From NCBI GenBank assembly GCA_030533445.1, contig CM060070.1, forward strand, positions 26,896,001 through 26,960,000: DNA of 64,000 nt. The letters are read 5' to 3'. Position numbers and translations under genes: made by a program. The notes beneath the pieces were generated by a model, which saw nothing but the letters and a program-made list of their open reading frames with translations, was not told where the DNA came from and did not search any database. This document shows positions 36,671 through 49,175 of the stretch, one piece after another (the first letter of the stretch is position 1; every line of letters begins with the position of its first letter). The stretch is from Cyprinodon diabolis. Its lineage: Eukaryota; Chordata; Actinopteri; Cyprinodontiformes; Cyprinodontidae.

Positions 36671-38914
36671 CTTTTATAATTAAAAACACACTTTCTCAGT
36701 GTTGAACATTTTCAAGGCCTAATTGTTGCACTGTTTTTTTTTATTACTTTCTTAAAATTAATGGCTTACAATAAAGGCATCAATTAAATTACCTTAATTA
36801 CTAGTTTTTTGCTTGACCTTCATTTAAGTTTCATTGAAAGCAGTGGATAAATGGTAAAGACACTAGTCTAGTCACGTTCTTAGGACAGCATTTATTTGCA
36901 GCCAAGTTCAATCAGAGGTGTCACTAGGCATAAAAAAATGAAGTTACAGTACAGTGTCAGAGTTTGTGACATTAAATTGTATCTTATAGGGTGAATTAAA
37001 ACTCATGGGAACCAAAAGCAACACACTTTAAAAAAAGAAAAAAGTCACTATGCTTCCTTATGTTATAGGTTAACGATAAGAGAAGAAGCATAAGTGAAAC
37101 ACATGTATGTGTTCATCAATAATTAAACCTGCATATAACGCATTGAAAACATGATCATTTAAGTATTTACATCAGCTTTTAAGCCTTATTTTTGTTTTTC
37201 TAATTCATTAAGTTACGTTAAATCTTATTGACATTTTAAATTATTTCATATGTAAAACATTGATTCAAATGTAAGGTCATCTTTCATTACAAAAAATTTG
37301 GTAATCTGTAATCCATGCAAAATGATGAGTGCTTGTCTTTGCTAAAATGGCGTGACGTCCTAAGCAGCAGCATAGTTTACTGGTGGCATCAGCCGGATCT
37401 TTGATTTTCTTCTTTACAACCAAAGCAAAGAAAGAACATTTAGTCACAAGTTCATGCCTCCCTGTATGTTTAATATTAACAGAACAGTATAAATATGTGA
37501 TGGCCAAAAAGATGTCCCAGTGGGACCCATTTCCTTACATAAAGGTTATAAAACAAAACAAATTCAAATTGCTGAATGCATAAATAGGCTATTATTTTGA
37601 ATAAAATTATTTCTTTATTCAAATAAATTTACGGTGTCTTTGTTTTTGCTTTTTTCGATTTTTCCTGTAGAATTTTTTTAATTCTAAAGGTTAAAGCTAC
37701 ACAGACAGTATATAAATTTTTATGTCCATGGGAGAAGAAAAAAAAAACACTTCTATATAATGACTTTGTTTTTTTAAAGTCTATCTTTAGAATGAGCTTT
37801 TCTCCAGCTACATGATGACCATGTGTTTCCTATTAGTCTGGAATTCATGGCCCCAATCTGTCTTGACAAATGTTATCTACCAGATCCGAGGTTCTAGTAA
37901 GGATCAGTTTACTGAAAGGTTTGGTGTGTTTAGTGCAAACTGCACAGTTTTTGCAAATACAATAAAGTGCACATTTAAATTACTTTATTAGTGCAATTTA
38001 ACAACACTGCAACTATATATCAAAAGCACAAATGAATGCAAACATATTATGTCAATGCGTCAAAGTGAGCATCAATTAAATGTTACTGTGTAAATAGCAA
38101 AGGTACATACAGATAGTCTCAATGAAAACTGTTTGCAGGAACTTATATTTATGACTGTAAAACCAGTATGAACAGTATTTATTTTCTTTCTTCCAGCCTT
38201 ATTACATAATCTTAATAACAGATGCTATTAATACATAACTCATAAATCTTTAGTACTCAATAATATATGATCCGTACAAGCTTCTGTTGCTGGGATTTTG
38301 TTACTTCACTGAAGTTTAAAAAATTTCTGGAAAATTTTAAAGCCTAAGCAATAGAAATGGCAGCTATAGCATTATTTACATATGTTGCTTTACTTCTTTA
38401 TTGGTTAGTTAAGAAAAAAATAGAAACAGTGCAGCAGCTATACTGATTCTATCTAGGAGGCACACAATAATAATTGAAACCCAAATTATTTCTGGATTGG
38501 AGTTTTGTTTGGTTTATCAGTTTTATGAGGATGATGTTAATCTTTCAGTTTTATCTTCAGAAAGTTGTTTCATATCTCAACTAAGCAGAGCTAACTGCCC
38601 GGTTTAGCTTCTTTGTGAACATCTTCAGAAAAATGAATGCATTTGCGTGTTTAACACAATGCAAGCCAAATATTTATATGACATCATGCATTCAAAAGGA
38701 CTAAAGGGTTGAACTGTTTTAAGCCTGTTTCTCCTGATAGAATACGTACAATCTGTTCTATCTGACGCATTTGCTGAATTGATATTCAATGTAATCTTTT
38801 TCAGCATATCACAAACTTTTACATCAAGATTTATTGATCTATTGGCCTCTCCTTCCTTAATAATAGGGTTACAGTGCAATACCAACATAGCCATTAGGGG
38901 AGCTTTAAGTTGTG
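36671..38914. other. AT-rich downstream region of hsh2d
   Basis: No coding exon was recognised. Part of it must be the hsh2d 3' UTR. AATAAA words on the minus strand occur near 38396 and 37611, and the true polyA site cannot be chosen from the sequence. Confidence 0.35.
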
Positions 38915-41900
38915 TCAGTAGCCTGGAGCAAAGGGTGGAGGTGGTCTGTATTCCTGGGGTAAATTTGGATTGTTTAGTCCCTCATCTCTGTGATAGTTTG
39001 GAGGGCCACTACATGTGAGATCCCCTGTGACTTCCTGGTATTCATTCTCCTCCACTTCGCTGCTGTCGCCCGGTACTTTAGTTATCTCTTCATACACGTT
39101 TTCCTGTGGGTTGCTCATCTTTTTCTGGAAGATCTTCTTGAGGTTTTTTAGGTTTGTGACCACTAATGGCCTCAGCTCCTGGAACGTTACTTGATTCACA
39201 TTGGCGGTGAGTTTTCTCTCTGACGCTGACGGCGTAGAGGGGATCTCGGACCCCATGGTTGTTCTGGTGCAGGCCGGGTTCTGAACCTGGGTGACATGAT
39301 TCCTCAAAGGGACTTCAGGAGGCTGTTTCAACGGAGAGCTTTCAGCTGTAAATCTATTCCTTATCTTTGGCACAGGCTGCGGAGTACAAGCATAAAACAT
39401 TATATTTCAGGATCTCATGTCTCTGAAACAATAATGGCATGTGTTAGAAAAAAGTATTATCTAGTAGCTAAAAATTATGACTACACAATAGCAGATTTAA
39501 ACAGATATAACCATCAATCCACCTCAATTCAAATTGAAATTAAGCATTGCATTTTCCTTTAAAAAACAGTTTGAGTTACCTTTAATATCTCTATCAAATA
39601 AAAATACCATCTAATAAAAGCCAATGATAAATATGGCATACGAATATAAAAGGAGGCAAAAGCAACCTTTTCAAATACACAGAACAACAGAAAGACCCCT
39701 TTTATTTATGAAATGACATTAACAATATGTATTTACCAGTTATTACAGAATATTAGTATCAGTTCTAACAATCTGATGTTTTTATTTTAACTTCAATCAG
39801 TAAATACGCCAAATGAATAAGTCACTATCCTTTACACTGCATTACTTATTGATCTTACAAAGGTATTTTAACAGAATACCTCAGGGCAGACTTTCCTAAG
39901 GTTTCAGGAGTATCTGTTAAAAAAATTCTGTTTAATTAGAGTTGTTATAGAGATTTTGTTTTAAGCCATGTTTTTGCGATCAAATATTAGTATGTTACAC
40001 AAGAGGCTCAGTTTTTATGTGGCGTTTTTTTGATACCTTTGTTTGTTTCACAGCAGAAAAATGTAACAGTGGATAAAATGTGCAATTTGGCTGTTTTAAT
40101 TTTTGAAAGGAACACAGACAAGTTGGAAAGCACCAATATTTAAACATACTGGCTCCTGCCTATATCTCCAGATGTCAATAAACAGGAGACGGGGAAAGCT
40201 GCCTGCCTCTTCATCAGAGGTGACAGAAACACATTGGCATATGTGCAAACACTATGCAATTCAAAATGCTTTATTGATCCCAAAGGGAAAAACAAATGTG
40301 TTAATCCATGGCAGTTTTTCAGTGAGCTGTTGTAGGTGTTGATAACTGTAGGCAAGAAGGATCTCCTGTGTCCGTTTGTCTAGCATCGAATCTGGAGAAG
40401 CCTCCTTATAAAAACACTTTTGTTGTACATCTGCTGAAGAGGAGGGTTGCTCACTGTTGTCCATAATTTTCTTCACTTTATGAAGAATTCTTCTTAGTGA
40501 AATAATCTCCAGGGGTTCTAGAGCAGTTCATTGAACAGAGCTGTCTTTCTTAATTAGCTTGTTGAATTTTATAAGTCATTAGCTCTAATACTGTTACCCC
40601 AGAAGAGGATGGAATAAGAGATTACACTCTCCACAACAGATTTATAGACGATATGTAGCATCCTGCTGCAAACACTGAAGGACCTAAGGTTCATTGAGAA
40701 ATGCAATCTCTTCTGTCTGTTTTGTAGATGGCATCACAGTTGTGTCTCCAGTCTAGTTTGTTGTCTGGGTGAACACCAAGTTATTTATATTCCTCAACCA
40801 CCTACACTTCTTCCCCCATGATGTGAACACGATGCAACATGTTCCTGTTTCTTCTGAAATCTAAAAACATCTCCATTGTTTTGTTGACATTAAGGATCAG
40901 GTGATTGTTTCCACACCATGCCACAAAGAGGTACAGGTGTGGACCAGCTCGCTATACTTAGCTTTTTGTCCATCTTTGATGCACCCAATGATTGCAGAGT
41001 CATCTGACTATTTCTGCAGATAGCAGACTTCCTGTCTGGTAGTGGAAGTCAGACGGGTTAAGAGTGAAAAAGAATGGAGAGAGTACCGTCCCCTGTGGTG
41101 CTCCAGTGCTGATGAGTACATGATGAGACAGCTAACCGTTCAGTCTAACAAACCGTGGTCTGCTTGTCAGGTAGTCTCCAATCCAGGTGATTGTTGGTGC
41201 CTCTAACTGAGTCTGCTGAAGTTTCTCACAAATTAAGCCAGGCTGAATTGTGTTTGCACTGGATAAATCAAAGGACGTCAACTCCAACTCTATGGCGATA
41301 AGCAAACTGCAGGAGGTCCTGATAGCTGCTAATTTGTTTGCTGAGGCTAACCAACAGAAGTCTCTCTAGGACGTTCAAGATGTGGAATGTCAGGACAGCA
41401 GGTCTATAGTCACTGAGGACTGTTGGCGGAATCACCTTTGGCACTGGAGTGAAGAAGTAGCTCCACGACATCACTGGAACTGTTTCTAGGGTCAGGCTAA
41501 GATTGAAGAGGTGCTGCAGAATCCCACAGAGCTGCTCTGCACATGCATTCAGGACTCTGGGGCTGAAACCACCAGGACCTGTAATAAGTCACCAGGGCCT
41601 TAGTTGCAACTTCACTTGACCGCTAGACACAGACTCACACCAATTTAGAGTGACCATTTAACTATAAGTGTGTAATTTTGGATGGTGGAAGGAGGTCAGA
41701 GTACCTGCATGTAAAATGAGAACATCCTAAGTTCAGAAAGAAAGGCCAAACCGGGGATTCAAACCCTGATGAGGCAGCAATGCTAGCACCAGCCCACTGT
41801 CCAAATATGTTTCAATTTCTCACTCAGTGGTGTCTCCATTTCACAATAGATGTAGAGTAAAAATTGAAGAAAAAAAAAGGATTTTAAAAATCATGGGTTA

Positions 41901-44324
41901 GCTGTGAACCAACTTGTCTTTTACAACTTTTGGAGGTATATCGTTTTGTGAAATGTTACTTCCAAATATTTTTTAAGACCAGTTTAAAATGTCCTGATTC
42001 TCTGATGTATAGAAAACATTAAAGAAAAAAACTTTTGTCTCTTCTCCAAAATGTTAGCACTGCTCTTGAAGCTGTTCATGTCTAGAGAATGTATGAAGCA
42101 AGGTTTTGTTTCCAGTAAAAGCACTTCAAAAAGTTAGGAATCATTTATGCCTCCTCTAAGTTAACATTTAGCCACAACTAAAAAGCAATGTTACTGTCAC
42201 TTTACCGAAGCTGGAGAAGAAATGGTGACGTGTTTGAGATCTTCCCCCAAACAAGGGTAGAGCCTCTTTGGTTGGCTACTTTGGACAATAACAGAGTTCC
42301 TTAGGTTGTCGGGTCGATGTGGAAGGGCAGGTGGCATCTCTGGTTCTGGGTAACTTATAGTGGGTTGTTGGAGGTTGTTAGGTATCACACTGGTGGTATA
42401 GCTTCGGGCTCTTGGGGAAAACAACAGTTCTGCATAGTCTGCACGGTTGGCTGGGGACTAGAATGAGAAGAGGCATAGCAGTTGTTCATTCAGTTTTGGA
42501 CTTAATTCAAACTACACACCATTGCTAATATTTTTATTTAATAATTTGCAGTATTATGCAAATCTTATAAATTTCAGCATCTGAGTCTGTATCAAGAAGA
42601 ACAGGTGGTTCATGTCCTCACCTGTCCACAAGCAGCTGTGAGCACCTGATTGAAAGGCATGATGGGAGTCCTACGGTGATACTCTACCAGGTCCTGCAGA
42701 CTCCTGTGCTTCCTGTTCTCCCCTACTATGATGTATTGGCCATCTTCCAGTACATCAATCATGAAATGTCTGCAACGTTCACCCGTACTGAGGCGGACCA
42801 ATAAAAAAATTGGAGGACTTTGACACACTGGTGTAAATGGTACAGGAAAGCTGTTTGATATTGCAGACACATACCAGAATGAGAGGGTGTAGCCAATTCG
42901 GCTCTCGCTGACTCTGATGAGGAAGTAGCCAGGCGGCTTGAACATTAGCAGTTCCTCTGCTATCCTATACAAATAAGCAGAGACAAAGGCCTTTTTCACA
43001 CAAAAAAATCTAATCTGGAGTTGTATTTTGAACATCAGCACCATGACATTTTCAATATGAACCTATCAATAGTCACAGAGCAGAAGACTTTAGCAAAATC
43101 AAAGCCACATATTCTCACATTGCATAATTATATGAAGAGAACTAACAGTCTTTGATTTAATGCACTTGTTTTAGGATCACAGTCATCCAGGAGTTTTTAA
43201 TCTGGGGAATAATACTAATATGTAGCACAAATGAAGGTAAGGTTAGAGTAAATATTAGATTAAAGCCGCAGTGAATGATAGTATTGTTGATATGATTTAT
43301 TAGGTCAGCCAACAGTTGCCTTTTAGTCATTTCGCAAACAATCATGAACAATCACTTGTATGCTATATGCACCATTGGTCTGCAAAGGGAACAGAACAAT
43401 GAAAGGAACTAACTTAAAAGAACAAGCATGACCAGGACAGAGAAGTGGAACATTCTGTGTGCAGTTCTGCATCTGTCTGAATATGATGATGTCTGCTATA
43501 TTTTAAGCGGATCCTCCAGTTTGGGAGAAGTTTAGCTATAAGATGACCAGATGACAAGTACTTGTGTAATTCTGCAGCTGAAGAAACTCTGCATCAGCAT
43601 TAAACTTAAAAACAGAGCCACACAAAAAAGCAAGACATTTTTTCACATTTTGTGACATCCCATCTACCATCTTGAGTGTGTTTAGTCGGACTGCACTGAA
43701 TGTGATAGACTAATGTATAGCATAGCGGTGCATAACTGTAAAGTGTGAGTAAAAAGATGCATTGATTCATACATTTATTGCAATTGGAAAAACTAAATCA
43801 ACAACGATTCATGATCCTGCCAAAGACAGCAACCCCCTACCATAATGTGGCCGCCACCATGTTTTACAGTGAGGAGTGTTTTTAAACCCACAGTATGAAG
43901 CTGTAGTCTTATAGTGACCAAATGTAAAAAAGCTGTGGTGAATATATTTGCACTGCACTGCTTCTTTTTTGTTTCCTCCTCTGTAAATGGTGAGGAGTCA
44001 ACACTTGATTTTTGTTTGCTTTATCACTGTTTCATTACATTTAGTTCTTATTGGAATATTCTAATATCTGATACATTTTCGATAAATACTAAAAATCATA
44101 ATTGTGCAAGGTTTGTAAACAGGTGGCTATCTAATATACATTGCTCTGTTATACGCCTCAGCTGGCAGATGGTAACGGATTCAAAAGAAAACCTACTTCC
44201 TTGTGATGATCCCATGAAACCAATCCGGGACTGAGCCGTTCCTGAACACAGACTGGACCTGGGACTCTGTGAACCAGGCAAAAGGATCCTGTCGGCCATG
44301 TGTTGGCTGACTCTGCTCCATCAT
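38915..44324 (-). CDS. hsh2d: Hematopoietic SH2 adaptor, HSH2D-like
   Basis: HSH2D (ALX) is a lymphocyte SH2 adaptor that dampens or tunes antigen-receptor and CD28 signalling (family knowledge). Coding exons: 44324-44197, 42964-42875, 42787-42622, 42457-42206 and 39376-38915. They join in frame to 365 aa (human about 352). Seen: an SH2 domain at about 33-125 with WFHGIITRK and FLIRVS (phosphotyrosine-binding Arg60), then a proline-rich tail with tyrosine motifs DYAEL (Y136), NVYEEI (Y307) and NEYQEV (Y325). The end is EYRPPPPFAPGY, nearly the same as the human C-terminus. The start is one of two adjacent ATGs (44324 or 44321), after an acceptor at 44326. The gene lies downstream of rab8a in the same direction, as in human 19p13.1. 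SH2D2A/SH2D7 are less likely because of the C-terminal motif. Confidence 0.92.
40255..41640 (-). mobile_element. Degraded LINE in hsh2d intron 4
   Basis: On the minus strand, broken frames give a fish LINE RT: near 41450-41290 TPVPKVIPPTVLSDYRPA and YQDLLQFAYRHRVGVD. Words like GAPQGTVLSPFLFTLYTSDF and SDDSAIIG follow near 41100-40990, then DFRRNRNMLHRVHI and YLGVHLDNKLDW. The 3' terminus near 40260 reads TTTGGGATCAATAAAGC on the minus strand. Frameshifts and stops are present. It is in the same orientation as the host gene. Confidence 0.75.
42788..42874 (-). other. hsh2d: 87-bp intron within the SH2 coding region, free of stops
   Basis: Donor TTCTG|GTATGTG and acceptor CCTCAG|TACGG. Removal gives LSFCTGERCRHF, which aligns without gap to other HSH2D/SH2D2A SH2 domains, so it is a real intron. 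Its length is a multiple of three (29 codons) and the frame stays open through it. Retention would add 29 residues to the SH2 domain between the central strands. Confidence 0.75.
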
Positions 44325-44679
44325 CCTGACAAAATAAAAATAACATTCAATTATATCATTGTGGGCTTGCAAATGAATTGCACTGCTCACTGACTCCATT
44401 TAAATCTTTTCCTGTGTACTGTAAATGTAATTACACAAAAAAAGAAGAATTTCACATCTATATTCATGCAAACCTCCTAAAACAAACCGCTTTTATATAA
44501 GAGAACAGTTTTACAGGCAAAAGATTTAAGAGGACAGTCGTGATTAACTGCTTTTCCTGCTACACCTCATATCCCTTTGACATCTGATGAACCATCTTAA
44601 AATTTAACTGGATTTTTAGAATGAATATCATATTATAGACATTCAGCTCTTTCGCTAGTTTAAAGCAAATATGACTTAC

Positions 44680-44790
44680 CTTCTGCCAGCTTTACAGTGA
44701 AATGAAACCGCAGAGTGCAACTACCTGATAACACCTGCACAGGGGAGGGGCAAAGTTCTCCAGTGGCAGCAGCAGCTTCAGAGTTAAACA
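44680..44790 (-). other. hsh2d: Candidate non-coding first exon of hsh2d
   Basis: A donor (AGAAG|GTAAGTC on the minus strand) ends at 44680 and faces the orphan acceptor before the start-codon exon at 44325. Just upstream is a GC-richer stretch (44720-44760). The 5' limit is not known. Confidence 0.4.
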
Positions 44791-45042
44791 TGTTGAAAAT
44801 AGATTACGGTGTTTTGAATTTTGGTTATTTTTCATGCTATGAGCACAACTAAATGCATACGTAGTGGATAATCTGGCAGTGTATGCAAATTCTGAACCAA
44901 GTTTATTTGTTTGTAAAAAAACTAAAGTAACAAAAAAAAATAAAAAACAAAAAAATTAAGAAGTTTTAAATCACAGTCAATTCCCTTGAGTCAATGCTTT
45001 GTAGAACTATGGTTTCTTGCACTGAGACGTGATCCAGTCTAA

Positions 45043-45309
45043 GGGCCGGATTTATCAAGATCCAATTTTGCGTGCAGTAATTTGCGCTCGCAAACTGGAA
45101 TTTTGCGCGAGGGGCTGAACCATGGTTTGCGGGTGATTTAACAAGAGTGATTGCGTAACTGGTGGAAGGTGCAAAACTGTTGGAGACGCCCTATTTAAAT
45201 GATGGCTTTGCGGGTTTTGTGGTTTGCGGCAAAGTAGTTTGTAGTCTGTACAAACTAGTGCATTAAGAAATTTAAATCTTACAGTGACCCCCAACAAAAA
45301 AATAAATAA

Positions 45310-45372
<63 letters not shown>

Positions 45373-46201
45373 AATTGGCAACCTTTATTCCCTAAGGTGG
45401 TATGTGCTGCAGTAAAAAAAAACAAAAAAAAAAAAAAACAGGTGTTTTGTATTGGCCTGTGACTGTGGATGAGATCCCCGCAGCATTTGGCACGTTGCTC
45501 CACAGGCGCAGGGGGAGAACCCCGACCCCGTCGGACAGCACTTCTGAAAAAACGAGATTGGGAGATCCCAGCTCACGCTGCAACCGTACGCTGGAATGAC
45601 CCAGATGCAAAAAAGTGCAATGTTGCAAGGAGTTTTGTGATATCTGGTATTGCGTGGGTCCTCCTTGTGGCTGGCTCCAAATCCATTCGGAGTTCCCCCA
45701 ACAGCTCCAAAATGGCAATGCTGGATAAACTATGTTTTGATGATCGTTTCCTCGTTCATTGCAAAAATATTCACACGGAGTGAAAAAATGCGTTCTCTGC
45801 GTCTCCTTGCTTTATTTCCATGTCTCCTTCTTGCGACAATAACCGCTGCCATGTGTGCGCAATTACGCATACAGACCATTTGCACCTTCTTTTGAAACGT
45901 GTTAAATATAGAGTCAGATACCGTTAGCAAAATTGCGTTCAAGTTTGATAAATCACTTTGCGAGTGCTAAATTAATATATTTACATGTTCTCCTCCCACA
46001 AGACGCACTTTAGCGTGTAAACGCCCCATATTGCATATTCATTGCAGAAAAAGTACTAAATGGATCAGAGGCGCTATTTAGCACGTTTTAAAGACCAAAT
46101 GCTTTTAGCACGCTGTTGATAGATCAGTTTGTACATTTTTTAGCGTGCGCAGTGAAATAGCTCACGTTTTAATACACGCAAACCTTTGATAGATCCGGCC
46201 C
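45043..46201. mobile_element. PIF/Harbinger-like non-autonomous DNA element
   Basis: The left end is gggccggatttatcaaga and the right end, inverted, gggccggatctatcaaag. Both sides are flanked by TAA (45040-45042 and 46202-46204), the 3-bp target preference of PIF/Harbinger (family knowledge). The interior of 1159 bp carries (TA)n, an A-run, and GC-richer sequence (45460-45720) with open frames on both strands. None shows the DDE transposase or Myb-like protein. Confidence 0.75.
45310..45367. repeat. (TA)n microsatellite
   Basis: About 28 perfect TA units inside the Harbinger-like element. Confidence 0.97.
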
Positions 46202-46291
46202 TAAGTTTTTTGTGGCTTCTAACAGGTTTTCCTCGAGGAGTCTCACAATTAACTTTCTCTGTACCTGCTAAAGAAAAGCATCCCCATAGAT

Positions 46292-46494
46292 CAGGGGTGA
46301 GGAATTCCTGTTCATGCAACATTTAGATCCATCCTTGATCCAACACACCAGAATCAAATGGTGGAGTTAACTCCTCTGTATGTCAGTTCCTCCTGAGTCC
46401 TCTCAATTATCTAATTACTTGATTCAGGTCGATCGAAGGCACATCTCAAAGTTGCAGGATACTGGCTCTCAGGAACTGGAATTGCCCACCCCTG
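46292..46494. mobile_element. Short MITE-like repeat with CAGGGGTG ends
   Basis: The left end is caggggtgaggaattcc and the right end, inverted, caggggtgggcaattcc: a 17-bp TIR with two mismatches. The interior words (tccaacacaccagaatcaaa, caggatactggctctcagga) belong to a very common fish repeat. No clear target duplication. Confidence 0.6.
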
Positions 46495-46619
46495 CCATTG
46501 AAGGATCATTCCTTCACTTTGTTTTATAGTTTAGGAAACCAATGCTCAGTGTTAATTTTTGCCACTCATAGCATTTCGGCACGTTAGCTGCCAGTTCAGT
46601 CTTGGTCTCATCTGATTTA

Positions 46620-46885
46620 CACATGCAACTTACTGAGCCTGGTTCTGCTGAGGGTTTCTTCCTATTAAAACGGAGTGTTTTTTCATCTCCCGTGTTGCTA
46701 CAAGCATGCTTAGTGTGAGGGATTGCCTACGAGTCAATGAGTCGATTCAATCAGCTGGTTTTCCTTAGATAGACAACTTTTAAATAATCCGACATTATGA
46801 TCTGGTTGAATTGTCTCAGTAAAGTGCCTTGAGATGACATGTATTGTGAAGTGGCGCTATATAAATAAACTGAATTGAATTATGG
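46620..46885 (+). mobile_element. L2-type LINE 3' UTR, solo tail
   Basis: Same sequence as the end of the 200-1905 element: gagcctggttctgctgaggg, tgttgctacaagcatgctta, agtgccttgagatgacatgt and ctatataaataaactgaatt. Truncated to about 265 bp. Confidence 0.8.
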
Positions 46886-49003
46886 CTCCAAATGTGGCTT
46901 CCTTTTACCCTTAAAGGCCAGATTTGTTGAACAAATGAGTGACCCCTTTGCTGATTAATGCTCTTCTTGTTTGGCCCATCAGTTAAGGTGGCTTCCATGT
47001 CTCTGTGGTTGAGACATACTTTTTTAATTTTTATGGATTTTGTTGCATAAATTCACACCAAACAACTCTAATAATAGCAAACTCTGAGGGCAGAGTTTTC
47101 TGATATTGACCAATGCTTGTCATATTTGTTAGGATTATTTATATTTAGTCATTATTAACACAATTACTAATTTGTGATGGTTAAATACATAACAGCTCAA
47201 TAAAAACTACTTACATTTGTGATTGCAACATGAGAAAATGTAAAAAAAACTTTTATATGGCAATATTTCTATCAAAATGTCTGGTTCTTGTTCTAACAGA
47301 TCACCTCTATGTGTTGTTTTCTGTTGCACCCATCTCCAAGTGTTTAGGATTATGAGTAAAAAACAAACTGAATCTTTTGACCTATGCTCCAGCTGCTCTT
47401 ACATAACTAACATCTGTTTAAGGCTATAAAGGAGATTATGTGAATGTTTTTAATGTATTATTCGATCAAACATCGAGTGAATAGTTAGACTTTTAGGAGA
47501 GAGGACACAAACAGTGTTGTGAAAATTTTAGAGAAGGTTTTGGTTGGAACTTAAAGATGAACAACTCTGATAAAAGACACTCTGCACGTACAAAACTCCC
47601 TGTTTAGGTGATTCAGTTTGAAAGTTATTGGATTTCATACTATTAATCAATTCTCCATCCCCAGAAGTATTAACAGAAAATACTTTATTGGAGACAATAA
47701 AAACCCAGGGATCGCATAAATTTCATTGACATTTTAATAACTCGATGATCAACAGAGACATTTTAGAGCGGCTTTTTCCTCCCACATGACGAATGACTCA
47801 AATATTGCCACAATAAAGGTCAGAGTACGCTGGTTTCCCTCTGCGGCTGTTGGTAAAACAGAAGTGTTAAACTCCAAGGAAGTATTTGACAGCGTTTCTT
47901 CTCCATTTATGCTCTTTACAAGGAGAAATGCACATGATTCCAGGAAAAGGAAACAACAAACCTAGAGGAAAAACATTTCTAGAGCAACTTTTCGGCATTA
48001 TTTGAGAGAAACAGCAATTACAATAAGTCAGACAGACCAGGTCATTTTATCATAACCCCATAGTGTTTGCCTTGCATTGTCTCTGGACTTAAACAGAGCA
48101 AGTATGGATTCACATAGGTAGTTCATAATGTTTAACAAGATAATTACAAGCTGCAATTTATATTATACACATATTTGCGTTTAACCTACTATCAAACCGA
48201 AAAGGAAGTGCTATTTTAGTTAGAGGTGAGAATAAAGGGCCATTTAATGTCTGAGCATGTGTGCATTCAGATGGCTTGGCACCACCTGCTAGTGTATTCT
48301 GATGATCATTTGCATAGCACAGAAATGAAAGTGTGGCACTCAGCAGTAAAGCAGAACAACTTGCAAACTGAAAGTCATGTGTTGCAAAACATTACTTCTT
48401 ATCAAGCACACACAGTGATCCTTTGATCTATTAACACAATTTGTCCCAAGAATGAACAAAAGCTTAGCTGTAGAGTTTGAATTAACTAAGGAGTGTTACA
48501 AACATTCACAATTAAGGAACAGGACTTTGGTTAAAACGTTAAGACATTAAGCTACGCAATAACGGTATCCTAACAGTATGATTAACTTTATTAAATCCAA
48601 GATGAATGTAGGCAGTAACAACAGTATTATTAATGTTTGTGCTGCTGTATGCAGAAAGTTTGCAGTCCACAGCTCCTATGAGCCACGATGGGCCTGTAGC
48701 AGTCCATGTCAAACAGACAGAGGGCTTCATCCCCGGGGCAGCCATAGTCCCCCACAGAGGCAGATGATCAGCGGGGAACAGAATAAGCAGCCTCCATACT
48801 CACCAGAGCTTGGAGCAGCACCACCTGCCCACTGCCAGTCCGGCAACCCCCCTGGGCTATCAGATGGGAACCCCCCCCATCTGGGATATTGCACCACTAG
48901 GACAACCCACTCCAGAGCCCCCAGATTTTTATTAGCCATATTTACCATTTGAAAAACAAACATTTAAACATTTAATTTCAGAATAATCTATAGAATAATC
49001 TAT
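46886..49003. other. Intergenic, no gene seen
   Basis: Mostly AT-rich. A GC-richer patch at 48640-48930 has open frames on both strands without recognisable domains and may be an unclassified repeat. Confidence 0.4.
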
Positions 49004-49175
49004 CTATCCATCCATTTTCTGACTTGCATGCTCCATCGCAGGGTAACCCAGAGACAAACATGACAAACAACCATTCACACACATTCACACCTAAGGACAA
49101 TTTAGAGAAGCCAATTAACCTAACAGTCATGTTTTTGGACCGCATGCTACCCACTGCATCACTGAGCAGCCCAGA
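49004..49175 (-). mobile_element. SINE-like fragment, inverted
   Basis: The plus strand reads tatccatccattttctgac, ccattcacacacattcacac, gccaattaacctaacagtca and tgctacccactgcatcactg. This is the reverse complement of the 9469 family, with part of the middle deleted. Confidence 0.7.

Noticed and set aside
38779..39018. Plus-strand frame over the hsh2d last exon
   Set aside because: Antisense shadow of the real coding exon.
42610..43044. 144-codon continuous frame taken as one SH2 exon
   Set aside because: It runs through an 87-bp intron and beyond an acceptor at 42965; the spliced form aligns without gap to HSH2D.
44720..44760. GAAATGAAACC near the hsh2d leader as an interferon-response element
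   Set aside because: Spacing between GAAA halves is one base, not the two of a canonical ISRE.
45055..45718. Several overlapping frames near 108 codons
   Set aside because: They cross (TA)n and A-runs inside a DNA element and resemble no transposase.
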